Source of the DNA: Pseudomonas sp. Q11
Lineage (GTDB): Bacteria > Pseudomonadota > Gammaproteobacteria > Pseudomonadales > Pseudomonadaceae
DNA: 64,000 bases
Reading direction: 5' to 3'
Assembly: GCF_024494355.1 (NCBI RefSeq)
Contig: NZ_JAKNQY010000006.1
Span: forward strand, 186,001 to 250,000
A program made the position numbers and the translations under genes. Below are positions 34,375 to 43,153 of the stretch, piece by piece; position 1 is the stretch's first letter; each line of letters opens with the position of its first letter. Below the pieces are notes generated by a model. The model was not told the DNA's origin. It saw only the letters and a program-made list of their open reading frames with translations, and ran no database searches.

Positions 34375-36044
34375 GCCAGGGCCTCCGCGTGCTTGGGGTA
34401 GACCCGCTCCTTGAACGGCTCGATACCGATGCGGGAGAAGGTATCCATGAAGTTTTCATCGACTTCTCGATAGTCGACGAAGGTGTCGACGATGCGCCCG
34501 ATAACATCCGGGATTTGCTCGGCGCTGAACGAGGGGCCAATCACCTTGCCCAATGCCGCGGCTTTGCCCTGGGCGCCACCCAGGGTGATCTGGTACCACT
34601 CCATGCCGTTTTTATCGACTCCAAGGATGCCTATGTTGCCAATGTGGTGATGACCGCAGGCATTCATGCAGCCGGAAATGTTCAAGCTGAAATCGCCCAG
34701 GTCATGCAGGAAGTCGAGGTCGTTGAAACGCGCCTGGATCGCAGCGGTAATGGGGAGCGAACGAGCATTGGCCAGGGCGCAAAAATCACCACCGGGGCAG
34801 GCAATGATGTCCGTCAACAAGCCGGCATTGGCCACCCCCAGCCCCTGTTCGCACGCCAGCGTCCATAGCGCGAGCAAATCGCTCTTGCGCACGTCCGGTA
34901 AAATCAGGTTCTGTTCATGAGCGATACGTATCTCACCGAACCCGAAAAGCTCCGACCAGCCGGCCACCGCCTCCATCTGCACCGCCGTCAAGTCGCCAGG
35001 CGGTGTATCCGCCCCGGGTTTTGTCGACAGCACGACACTCACATAGCCGGGGACTTTATGCGCCTGGGTATTACGCGATACCCAGCGTGCAAAGTCAGGA
35101 AAAGCCATCAGATCACCGCCAAAGCTCAGGTCGGTATCACTCAGCGATTGATACGCTGGGACGACAAAGGCACGGGCGACGCGCTGGTATTCGACTTCAG
35201 TCAGTTGCGCGGGGCCATCCTTGATCTGCTGCCACTCCTGTTCGACTTCAGCAGCAAAGGCTTCGATGCCCAGTGACTTGACCAGGATCTTGATTCGCGC
35301 CTTGTACTTGTTGTCACGTCGTCCATGGCGGTTGTAGACCCGCAGCACCGCTTCGACATAAGACAACAAATGCTCCCAGGGCAGGTCTTCCCGGATCTGC
35401 TGAGACAAGATCGGAGTGCGCCCCAATCCACCGCCGACCATCACCCGCAAACGCATATGGCCTGCTTCGTCGGCATACAGGTACAGGCCGATGTCGTGCA
35501 TCATGATCGCCGCGCGATCCTGTTTAGCGGAGCAGATGGCAATTTTGAACTTGCGCGGCAGATACAGAAACTCCGGGTTGATGGTTGACCACTGGCGCAG
35601 GATTTCGGCCAAAGGTCGCGGATCCATCAGTTCATCGGCCGCGACGCCGGCAAAGGCTTCGGTGGTGATATTGCGCACGCAATTTCCTGAGGTCTGGATC
35701 GCATGCATATCCACTTGCGCCAGGTGCTGCAGAATCTCAGGCACCTGATGCAGCTCGATCCAGTTGTACTGCAGATTTTGCCGGGTGGTGAAATGCCCGT
35801 AACCGCGATCATAGTCGTGAGCGATGCGTGCCAGGGCGCGCAACTGCCGTGCCGACAAAGTGCCATAGGGAATTGCGACCCGAAGCATGTAGGCATGTTT
35901 CTGCATATACAGACCGTTCTGCAGACGCAAAGGCAGAAACTCTTCTTCGCTCAGCTCTCCCGCTTGATAGCGTTCGACCTGATCGCGAAACTGCTCGACA
36001 CGCTCCAGCACCAGTGCGCGGTCATAGTCGTCGTATTGATACAT
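34371..36044 (-). CDS. Siroheme/4Fe-4S nitrite or sulfite reductase (CysI/PA4130-like)
   Basis: 557 aa. Reduces sulfite or nitrite in six-electron steps using siroheme coupled to a 4Fe-4S cluster. The four Cys ligands are in place: Cys416 and Cys422 (ACPGGDFC) and Cys459 and Cys463 (SGCMNACG). HFTTRQNLQYNWI and SGNCVRNIT are the siroheme/substrate loops. Pseudomonas keeps a housekeeping copy elsewhere; this copy, between the nit cluster and its regulator, resembles the PA4130 reductase that helps P. aeruginosa tolerate cyanide. That role here is inference from position. Confidence 0.9.
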   Translation of the reverse strand: MYQYDDYDRALVLERVEQFRDQVERYQAGELSEEEFLPLRLQNGLYMQKHAYMLRVAIPYGTLSARQLRALARIAHDYDRGYGHFTTRQNLQYNWIELHQVPEILQHLAQVDMHAIQTSGNCVRNITTEAFAGVAADELMDPRPLAEILRQWSTINPEFLYLPRKFKIAICSAKQDRAAIMMHDIGLYLYADEAGHMRLRVMVGGGLGRTPILSQQIREDLPWEHLLSYVEAVLRVYNRHGRRDNKYKARIKILVKSLGIEAFAAEVEQEWQQIKDGPAQLTEVEYQRVARAFVVPAYQSLSDTDLSFGGDLMAFPDFARWVSRNTQAHKVPGYVSVVLSTKPGADTPPGDLTAVQMEAVAGWSELFGFGEIRIAHEQNLILPDVRKSDLLALWTLACEQGLGVANAGLLTDIIACPGGDFCALANARSLPITAAIQARFNDLDFLHDLGDFSLNISGCMNACGHHHIGNIGILGVDKNGMEWYQITLGGAQGKAAALGKVIGPSFSAEQIPDVIGRIVDTFVDYREVDENFMDTFSRIGIEPFKERVYPKHAEALA

Positions 36045-36377
36045 GCTCGGGTCCTCATCAGTGTTTGCCCTCTCGCACGGGGGCTACTTCGATGGGGCCA
36101 ATATGCGCTTGCGCTGATATTCATTACAGATTCAGGCCTTGTATAAAAAACCGGATCAGATTCAACTCAACCTATCCGGAACCCGCGGCCTATCTGATAT
36201 CCTTTTTTAAACGGTTGCTCTGCCTGTTTTACCCCAAACAACCACCATCGGACTCTTCACCACTGGCGCTGATCACCTCAATCTGAGATGGTTTTTAATG
36301 GCTCATCTGATGCTATCAATGAACCACGAACTCCCGTAGATATACGAAAATTCGTGATGCCACGAGATGTCGTACCC
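36045..36377. promoter_or_regulatory. Divergent region between siroheme reductase and sigma-54 activator
   Basis: 333 bases. Contains copy B of the shared site (36326-36358) close to the activator start. I looked for a sigma-54 -24/-12 element reading toward the reductase and found none, so the reductase is probably not RpoN-dependent or uses a weak site. Confidence 0.5.
36326..36358 (+). promoter_or_regulatory. Probable activator binding site (copy B), next to its own gene
   Basis: Ungapped 27/33 match to 27722-27754. Copy B has ACGAA then a near-palindrome ACGAAAATTCGT. It lies 19 bases before the activator ATG, where binding would block transcription or initiation, so negative autoregulation is likely. 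Confidence 0.72.
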
Positions 36378-38282
36378 ATGAACGAAACCGACTCCATCAA
36401 TGGCTGGGCCGATCTGGCCTACTCTTCACGCCATATGGTTTTCGAGCATTGCGCCGAAGCCATTGCCCTGCTCAACCCCTTTTCCGACCGCTTGGTGGAC
36501 CTGAACATCGCAACCTGCAAGTTGCTCGGTTACCCGCGCCAGGAATTGCTTGAACTACCCGTGAGCAAGCTGTTCGGTCATCAGTTGGCGGACTTGATCG
36601 TGTTTACCCAAGCCGTCATGGATAAAGGTCGCGGCTGGACTGAAGAACTGAGTTGTAACTGCAAGACCGGTGAGCGCATCGAATTGACGATTTCTGCTAC
36701 GACCTTGCAGATCAAGGGCCAGCAGCAGCTTATCCTGGTACTGCGCGAACTGAGCCATGAGCAATACCAGCGCGACCAGGCCCACACTGAGCGCACCATG
36801 CGCGGCGGGCTGATCGAGTGGCGCAATATCCTCAACCTGTTCCAGGAAACGGAGCGTGATAACCAGTTGCTGCTCAGTTCGGTGGGAGATGGTATTTACA
36901 GCATCAACACTGAGGGCCTGGCTACGTTTGTCAATCCGGCCGGGGCTCGCATGCTGGGTTGGGAGCCCAGGGACATGATCGGCAAGAACATCCACCGCAT
37001 TCACCACCACACCCATGCCGACGGCAGCCATTACCCTGTCGAGAGCTGTCCGATCTATAAGGCAGTGCGTGATGGTGTGGTTCATGAGGGACGCCAGGAG
37101 ATCTTCTGGCGGCGCGATGGCAGTTCGTTCCCCGTTGAGTTCACCAGTACGCCAGTGATCTCCGATGGCCGAATCGTCGGGGCCGTGGTGGTGTTTCGGG
37201 ATATCACCGAACGGCGCAATACCGAAAACCAACTTCAAAGTGCTCTTGATGAACTTCAGGTACTGAAAAAACGACTGGAAGAGCAAAACGCCTATTTGCA
37301 GGAAGAAATTCATATCGAACACAACTTCCGTGAGATCGTCGGCCAGAGCGCCCCTATTCTAAAAATCATCAAGCAGATCGACGTAGTCGCCCCTACAGAT
37401 GCCAGCGTGCTGATCAACGGCGAGTCGGGCACGGGCAAGGAATTGATCGCCCGTGCGATTCATCAGGCCAGCCGCCGCAACGCAAGCCCGCTGATCCGGG
37501 TCAACTGCGCGGCAATTCCCACCGAGCTGTTCGAAAGCGAATTCTTCGGGCATATCCGCGGCGCCTTTACCGGCGCTGTTCGCGATCGTGTCGGGCGCTT
37601 CGAACTGGCCGATGGTGGCACTCTTTTTCTCGACGAGATCGGCGAAATCCCCCTGGAACTGCAAAGCAAGCTGCTGCGGGTTTTGCAGGAGGGCCAGTTC
37701 GAACGGGTCGGCGAGGAGCGCACGCGCAAGGTCGATGTCAGGATCATCGCCGCCACCAATCGGGACCTGCGTCTGGAGGTCGCGGCCAAGCGCTTTCGCG
37801 AAGACTTGTATTTTCGCCTCAACGTTTTCCCGATTCAGTCTCCCGCACTACGCGATCGCCCCATGGACATCGCTCCTCTCGCTGCACACTTCCTTAAACA
37901 GACCGCAAAGCGGCTGAACATGCCTGGGCGTCGTCTGCGCAACCTTGATATCGAGCGTCTGCAGCACTACTCCTGGCCGGGCAATATTCGCGAGCTGCAA
38001 AATGTCATCGAACGTGCGTTGATCACTTCAATCGGCGTAGACCTGAGCCTTGATCTACCCGAGGAACAGAAACACAGCCCTCAGCTGACACAACCATCCA
38101 GCGTTTCGCCCACGATCATGACCGATGCCCAGTTGCGCGAGCTGGAGCGCAACAATATGCAGGCTGCGCTCAAGGCCGCTGACGGCAAATTGTTCGGCAA
38201 AGGAGGGGCTGCTGAACTGCTAGGTCTTAAACCCACAACATTGGCTTCCAGGTTCAAACGGCTGGATATAAAGCCTGGATAG
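36378..38282 (+). CDS. Sigma-54-dependent activator with two PAS domains, probable regulator of the nit cluster
   Basis: 634 aa enhancer-binding protein. A PAS-like domain at about 20-120, a second PAS domain (SSVGDGIYSINTEGLATFVNPAG, RDGSSFPVEF) at about 160-285, a coiled coil, then the AAA+ core: Walker A GESGTGKE at about 348, GAFTGA at about 395 for sigma-54 contact, and the arginine region. A Fis-type helix-turn-helix ends the protein (KGGAAELLGLKPTTLASR). The frame is open to 36288, but that would place the conserved site B inside the gene; ATG 36378 is preferred although its ribosome site is weak. A His-rich stretch (HRIHHHTHADGSHY) in PAS 2 could bind metal or heme. Likely equivalent of a nitA regulator. 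Confidence 0.9.
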   Translation: MNETDSINGWADLAYSSRHMVFEHCAEAIALLNPFSDRLVDLNIATCKLLGYPRQELLELPVSKLFGHQLADLIVFTQAVMDKGRGWTEELSCNCKTGERIELTISATTLQIKGQQQLILVLRELSHEQYQRDQAHTERTMRGGLIEWRNILNLFQETERDNQLLLSSVGDGIYSINTEGLATFVNPAGARMLGWEPRDMIGKNIHRIHHHTHADGSHYPVESCPIYKAVRDGVVHEGRQEIFWRRDGSSFPVEFTSTPVISDGRIVGAVVVFRDITERRNTENQLQSALDELQVLKKRLEEQNAYLQEEIHIEHNFREIVGQSAPILKIIKQIDVVAPTDASVLINGESGTGKELIARAIHQASRRNASPLIRVNCAAIPTELFESEFFGHIRGAFTGAVRDRVGRFELADGGTLFLDEIGEIPLELQSKLLRVLQEGQFERVGEERTRKVDVRIIAATNRDLRLEVAAKRFREDLYFRLNVFPIQSPALRDRPMDIAPLAAHFLKQTAKRLNMPGRRLRNLDIERLQHYSWPGNIRELQNVIERALITSIGVDLSLDLPEEQKHSPQLTQPSSVSPTIMTDAQLRELERNNMQAALKAADGKLFGKGGAAELLGLKPTTLASRFKRLDIKPG

Positions 38283-38336
38283 CATTACGTCAGCCGCCTG
38301 CGTGCCTGCAATGGATTGCAGACATCCTTGCGGAGC

Positions 38337-39272
38337 TCAGCGCGGGCTGGCAGCAGCGGCTATCGGGTCAGGTTGTGTCGGCCTGAACACCAGACCCGAG
38401 GCAAACACCACCCCGAGAATGACGCCACCGGCGCCGAGCAGTTGCCAGAGATTGGGCACTACACCCAGCACCGAAGAAACCAGCATGGTGAACACCGGGG
38501 CCAGATTGAAAAAGATCGATGTGCGTGCGGCACCGATGGCGTGGATACCTTTGAACCACAGCAAGTACGCAATCAACGAGCCGCAGACCGCAAGGTAGAT
38601 GACTGCACCATGAATGGACAACGAAGCGGTACTGATGCTGGTGACCGGAGCCTCATAGATGAATCCCAACACAATCAGGCCAATGACACCGAACAACATG
38701 GAGAAGGTTGTGGTTTCCAGTGGGGTTGCATCTCTGACAAAGCGCCGTGTGCCGACCATGTTCGCGGCCCATGCAATGCTGCCGGCCAGAATGATCGCAT
38801 CACCGGCGGCCACTTTCAGCCCCAGAAGCACCTGGATATCCCCGCGCGTAATCACCAGGCCTACGCCCAGCAAGCCCAACACTAGACCTATGGCACGCCC
38901 GCGATCAATGTGTTCGCCTTCCAGCAGAACGGCAAAGATCATGGTCCACAGCGGCGTGGTCGCCAGGATCAATGCGCCGTTGATGGGGGTGGTGCTTTGC
39001 AGGCCAAAAAATGTCGCGAGGTTGAATGCAGTAAATCCAAGCAGGCCCAGGCCGATAAAGGCCAGTAGATTGTTCTTCAGCGTGCTCAGACGCAACTTGC
39101 CGGCCAGACCGAAAATCAGTACGAGTAACAGGGTAGAAATCGAAAAACGCTCAATGGAGGCGCTGATGGGTGCCATGCTCTTAATGATATAGGCACCTGC
39201 GTTGAAGTTGGTGCCCCAGAAAAATGTGGCTCCCACGATGCCGGCATACGCGAGAGGCGTTGATTTAGACAT
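38337..39272 (-). CDS. EamA/DMT-family transporter
   Basis: 311 aa with ten predicted membrane segments in two EamA halves: GATFFWGTNFNAGAYIIK at the start and GSIAWAANMVGTRR opening the second half. Drug/metabolite exporters of this type carry amino acids or small metabolites. GAGGAAAA precedes ATG 39272. Divergent from the LysR gene at 39419 (146 bases), its probable regulator. Convergent with the activator gene. Confidence 0.87.
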   Translation of the reverse strand: MSKSTPLAYAGIVGATFFWGTNFNAGAYIIKSMAPISASIERFSISTLLLVLIFGLAGKLRLSTLKNNLLAFIGLGLLGFTAFNLATFFGLQSTTPINGALILATTPLWTMIFAVLLEGEHIDRGRAIGLVLGLLGVGLVITRGDIQVLLGLKVAAGDAIILAGSIAWAANMVGTRRFVRDATPLETTTFSMLFGVIGLIVLGFIYEAPVTSISTASLSIHGAVIYLAVCGSLIAYLLWFKGIHAIGAARTSIFFNLAPVFTMLVSSVLGVVPNLWQLLGAGGVILGVVFASGLVFRPTQPDPIAAAASPR

Positions 39273-39418
39273 GGCTTTTTCCTCGTCAAGTCGTGCGATA
39301 AAAACCCGGCAGCACGCCGGGCTCTTTGCACCTGCTTGTCAGGTGTTGAAAGATTCTTGCAGGTCTGCCGACGGTGCAAAATTCCCCATTTATTCACCTT
39401 CCATATGAGAAAACGCCC

Positions 39419-40264
39419 ATGTTTGACTGGGAGGATCTTCGCTATTTCATTGTCTTCGCCCACGAGCAGTCTTTATCTGCGGCGGCACGCAAGCTCAAGG
39501 TCGACCATGCCACCGTGGCGCGACGCATCAGCGCGCTGGAGGGCTCGCTCAACCTCAAGTTGGTGGACCGGCGCCCTCGCTCGTATGTCATCACCGAGGA
39601 TGGGGAACGTATCGCCCAGCTAGGGCGACGCATGGAAAGCGAATCCTTCGCGGTGCAGCGCACAGCGTTGGCCGGGCAGGAAAGCTACACAGGCGAAGTC
39701 ATCGTCAGTGCCCCGCCAGCGCTGGCCTGTGCCTTGATCGCGCCCCGCATCAATGGGCTGCGCACGAAACATCCGCAGCTAGCCTTACAATTGATCGGCA
39801 GCCTGGGCAGCGCTTCCTTATCGCGACGCGAGGCTGATATAGCCGTGCGCCTGAGCCGCCCCACTGAGCCGGACTTGGTGGCCCGCAAGGTCGCGACGTT
39901 GCCGTTCCACCTGTATGGCTCGACGGACTATTTAGCCAACACGGCTGTGCAAGACCTGACGTTCATCGCTTACGACGAGACCATGGAACAAACGCCACAG
40001 CAGGACTGGCTCAAGGAACAAGCGGGTGATCGACCTATCCTGCTGCGCAGCAATGACCTGAATATCCAGGCCACCTGCGCTCAAGCAGGCGCCGGTGTTG
40101 CCGCACTGCCCTACTTCCTTGGCCGCCACTACGGCCTGCAAGCGATGGAGACCGCTGGAGCGGATCTTAAGCGGGATGTGTGGCTAGTGGTCCACAGCGA
40201 CATCCGGTATACCCCGGCCGTCCAAGCGGTGATGAGTTTCCTCGTGTCCTGCTTTGAAAACTGA
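39419..40264 (+). CDS. LysR-family transcriptional regulator
   Basis: 281 aa. FDWEDLRYFIVFAHEQSLSAAARKLKVDHATVARRISALE is the DNA-binding domain of the LysR branch seen with DMT exporters and oxidoreductases. The frame is open 15 codons upstream, but ATG 39419 gives the standard N-terminus. Effector unknown; divergent partner is the DMT transporter. Confidence 0.87.
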   Translation: MFDWEDLRYFIVFAHEQSLSAAARKLKVDHATVARRISALEGSLNLKLVDRRPRSYVITEDGERIAQLGRRMESESFAVQRTALAGQESYTGEVIVSAPPALACALIAPRINGLRTKHPQLALQLIGSLGSASLSRREADIAVRLSRPTEPDLVARKVATLPFHLYGSTDYLANTAVQDLTFIAYDETMEQTPQQDWLKEQAGDRPILLRSNDLNIQATCAQAGAGVAALPYFLGRHYGLQAMETAGADLKRDVWLVVHSDIRYTPAVQAVMSFLVSCFEN

Positions 40265-40291
40265 ATCAGTACACAGCAGCCGAACTCTCGC

Positions 40292-41047
40292 TTATATGCC
40301 TTGGCCTCCGGACACTTCAATCCGCTGGGCGGTGACCCAGCGATTATCCTCGGACAACAAACTCGCGATCATCGGTCCAATATCGTCCGGTAGCCCGGTG
40401 CGGCCGAGCGCGGTCATATCCGCGAACAATTTGTTGAGCTCCGAATTGTCACGGACGGCGCCGCCGCCAAAGTCAGTTTCGATTGCGCCCGGCGCCACAG
40501 TGTTGACCGCGATACCACGGCTACCCAGTTCCTTGGCCATGTACACGGAAAGTACCTCGACCGCACCCTTGACTGCCGCATACGCGGCATAGCCGGGAAA
40601 GGAAACCCGCGTCAGCCCGGAGGATAGATTAATGATACGGCCGCCATCGGCTATCATTGGCAGCAGCGTCTGAGTCAAAAAGAAAACGCCTTTGAAATGG
40701 ACATTGACCAGCCCGTCAAACTGCTCTTCAGTGGTCTGTTCGATCAGAGCGTAATCACCGTGACCGGCGTTATTCACCAAATGATCGAATGTTTCGCGCT
40801 GCCAGATCTCGCGTAATGCCTTCTGAAGCTGTCCAGCGAATGGCGCGAAACCAGCAATTTTTCCTGTATCGAGTTGCAAGGCTATCGCCTTGCGCCCCAA
40901 GGCGTTGATTTCTGCGACGACAGCCTCAGCGTCTTCACCACGGCTCTGATAAGTAACAATGACGTCACTACCGTGCCGAGCGATGCTGAGTGCAGCGCTT
41001 CGGCCGAGACCGCGGCTTGCACCGGTAACGATGGCAATCTTGGTCAT
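40292..41047 (-). CDS. Short-chain dehydrogenase/reductase
   Basis: 251 aa classical SDR. TGASRGLG, HLVNNAGHGD, Ser in INLSSGLTR and the YAAVK catalytic pair are present, with PGAIETDFGGG. The RGEDAEAVVAEI loop after strand 2 suggests NADP preference. GAGGA precedes ATG 41047. Same direction as the CatC-like and HxlR genes upstream; all three may form one operon. Substrate unknown. Confidence 0.88.
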   Translation of the reverse strand: MTKIAIVTGASRGLGRSAALSIARHGSDVIVTYQSRGEDAEAVVAEINALGRKAIALQLDTGKIAGFAPFAGQLQKALREIWQRETFDHLVNNAGHGDYALIEQTTEEQFDGLVNVHFKGVFFLTQTLLPMIADGGRIINLSSGLTRVSFPGYAAYAAVKGAVEVLSVYMAKELGSRGIAVNTVAPGAIETDFGGGAVRDNSELNKLFADMTALGRTGLPDDIGPMIASLLSEDNRWVTAQRIEVSGGQGI

Positions 41048-41098
41048 GATGGTTCCTCATCGTGCATTGATCAGCTTGCAAAATGGAACAGCGTCGGC

Positions 41099-41389
41099 CT
41101 AGCGATCATCCTCATGAATGGAAGCTGGATGCTGGCACATCGCATCTACCTCAATTGCCATGTAGGGATGTAGCGGCAATTGCATCAACAGGTCGTGCAA
41201 TTCCTGAACGCTGTCAACGTCAAAGACGCTGTAGTTGGCGTAGTGCCCGGCGATGCGCCATAGGTGACGCCACTTCCCTTGCTGCTGCAAGCGCTGCGCC
41301 AGGGCTATTTCGTCGGCCTTGAGCTGGGCGGCGAGTTCTGGATTCACGTCGAATGGTAAACTCACGGTCATTTTCACATGGAACAGCAT
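41099..41389 (-). CDS. Muconolactone delta-isomerase (CatC)-family protein
   Basis: 96 aa, the length of CatC. MLFHVKMTVSLPFD at the start and HDLLMQLPLHPYM near the end are typical. CatC moves the double bond of muconolactone in catechol breakdown, but no other cat gene lies near, so it is probably a related small isomerase. GAGGAG precedes ATG 41389. Sits between HxlR and SDR genes in the same direction. Confidence 0.85.
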   Translation of the reverse strand: MLFHVKMTVSLPFDVNPELAAQLKADEIALAQRLQQQGKWRHLWRIAGHYANYSVFDVDSVQELHDLLMQLPLHPYMAIEVDAMCQHPASIHEDDR

Positions 41390-41423
41390 GATGCTCTCCT
41401 CAGGTTTGATGAACGGTAGGTGT

Positions 41424-41846
41424 CTAGCTGCTTTCCCCCTTTACAACGATGTTTGAATCGCACTGGCGCCGGCCATCAAGCGAACGCACGACCGCGTCGC
41501 ACGATATTAGTCGATGGCTGTCTCCCAATTCTTGCGCATGTTGCTGGCCCCAATCCTGGAGCGACAAAATCAGCGGTTGAAGACTCAATCCCAATGGCGT
41601 CAACGAGTAATCGACGCGTTGCGGCTCTTCAAGAGAGGTTTTTCGCCAAACAATGCCGTGTTCTTCGAGCGCCTTGAGCTGCTGGATCAGGACTTTCTGC
41701 GAGATACCGGTAATTTGAGACTCTATCTCGCACGTTCGCTTGGGACCCTCCAGCAATACGTGGATGATCACCGCTTTCCAGCGTCCTGAAATGACGCCAA
41801 GGGTTCGCTCGATGGGTAGACGGGGAAGCAATTTGGTCAGGGTCAT
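41424..41846 (-). CDS. HxlR-family transcriptional regulator
   Basis: 140 aa winged-helix protein. LGVISGRWKAVIIHVLLEGPKR and ISQKVLIQQLKALEEHGIVWR are the HxlR signature; YSLTPLGLSLQPLI follows. HxlR regulators often respond to aldehydes, quinones or redox stress. Divergent from the Old Yellow Enzyme gene (93 bases between starts), the most likely target, and upstream of the CatC-like and SDR genes. Confidence 0.88.
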   Translation of the reverse strand: MTLTKLLPRLPIERTLGVISGRWKAVIIHVLLEGPKRTCEIESQITGISQKVLIQQLKALEEHGIVWRKTSLEEPQRVDYSLTPLGLSLQPLILSLQDWGQQHAQELGDSHRLISCDAVVRSLDGRRQCDSNIVVKGESS

Positions 41847-41939
41847 AGGACGCTTTAATCTTGCATACCAAAGGGTGTGTAGATAGGAGAATAAGCTCTA
41901 ACTAATCTGGCTCTCCAGTCCACGTTGGAGTTAATTCAG

Positions 41940-43067
41940 ATGTCCTCCTTGTTCAAGGCCTATGCACTAGGTACCCGCAAACTGAAAAACCGCATCGTCA
42001 TGGCCCCGATGACCAGATCGCGCACCTCCACCGGGGACGTCCCCAATGCGCTGATGGCGGCCTATTATGCGCAACGAGTGAGTGCTGGCCTGATCATTAC
42101 GGAAGCTACCGACGTCTCGGCGTATAGCAAGGGCTATGCGTGCACCCCTGGCATTTATACAGCGGAGCAGACTCAAGGTTGGCGCTTGGTAACCGACCAA
42201 GTCCATCTCCACGGCGGAACGATTTTTCTGCAAGTCTGGCATGTCGGCAGAATGGCCCACCACACAATGCTACCTAACGGAGAGGCACCCCGTGGTGCGA
42301 CCGATGAAAGGGCAGCACAATCCGACGTATTTATCTACGACAGTACCGGCAAGGCGGTTTTCGTTCCCGCGGATACTCCGCGCAAGATTGAGACCGATGA
42401 GGTCGCAGGCCTGCTTGATGAGTTCACCCTCGCCTTCAGGAACGCAAAGGCTGCGGAGTTTGATGGTGTGGAAATTCACGGGGCCAATGGTTATCTCTTC
42501 GATCAGTTCATGAACTCGACCCTTAACACGCGTACTGATCAGTTCGGGGGCCAGACACCACAAACACGCACGCGCCTGCTGCTGGATGTGGTCGATCTAG
42601 CGATTCGGGAACTGGGGGCCGGCAAGGTCGGCGTTCGCGTCTCCCCCTTCGGAAAGTTCAATAGCATGCCTTCTGATCCATTCGTTGAAGAAACATTGCT
42701 GTACCTGTGCAGCGAGTTGAATCGGCGTGAGATAGCCTATCTGCATGTCGTTTACCAACCGTTACCTGCGGGCAACACGGTGGACAGTGAGTTTAACGAA
42801 ATCAATCTCAGTGACGACCTGGTGCGCGAAGTGCGTGAAGCCTTTCAGGGAACATTGATCTGGTGTGGAGGATTTAACAAACAGTCGGCTCAGGCGGCAT
42901 TGGATGAAGGTTGGGCAGACCTGATAGCTTTCGGCAGACCTTTCATTGCCAATCCTGATTTGGTGGATCGTATGACCAACAATTGGCCGTTGGCTGAGGC
43001 TCATCATTGTGCCTTCTACACACGCGACGGTGAGAGGGGCTATACCGACTTCCCATATTTCGAGTAA
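41940..43067 (+). CDS. Old Yellow Enzyme-family alkene reductase (NemA-like)
   Basis: 375 aa FMN enzyme that reduces activated C=C bonds or nitro compounds with NAD(P)H. RIVMAPMTRSR at the start, the substrate pair His180 and Asn183 with Tyr185 (EIHGANGYLFDQF), and IAFGRPFIANPDLV for FMN phosphate are present. ATG 41940 has GGAG nine bases ahead; the frame is open five codons further. Under control of the divergent HxlR gene, as is common for OYE genes that respond to electrophiles. Confidence 0.92.
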   Translation: MSSLFKAYALGTRKLKNRIVMAPMTRSRTSTGDVPNALMAAYYAQRVSAGLIITEATDVSAYSKGYACTPGIYTAEQTQGWRLVTDQVHLHGGTIFLQVWHVGRMAHHTMLPNGEAPRGATDERAAQSDVFIYDSTGKAVFVPADTPRKIETDEVAGLLDEFTLAFRNAKAAEFDGVEIHGANGYLFDQFMNSTLNTRTDQFGGQTPQTRTRLLLDVVDLAIRELGAGKVGVRVSPFGKFNSMPSDPFVEETLLYLCSELNRREIAYLHVVYQPLPAGNTVDSEFNEINLSDDLVREVREAFQGTLIWCGGFNKQSAQAALDEGWADLIAFGRPFIANPDLVDRMTNNWPLAEAHHCAFYTRDGERGYTDFPYFE

Positions 43068-43075
43068 GCCGAAGA

Positions 43076-43112
43076 GCGCCCGTCAAATCACATTTGTGTG
43101 AGAAACGGGCGC
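43076..43112. terminator. Possible bidirectional terminator between OYE and itaconate operons
   Basis: GCGCCCGT faces ACGGGCGC across 21 bases between two convergent genes. No clear T-run; moderate support. Confidence 0.4.
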
Positions 43113-43153
43113 AAACGCGATCAGCGCGTCTTTGGCATTTGAGGCAAAACCGC

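Noticed and set aside
36045..36300. Second sigma-54 promoter reading toward the siroheme reductase
   Set aside because: No GC-N10-CC arrangement with supporting bases was found on the required strand.
41099..41389. Catechol (cat) pathway because of the CatC-like gene
   Set aside because: No catA, catB or other ring-cleavage gene is nearby, so a bare CatC homologue does not support it.
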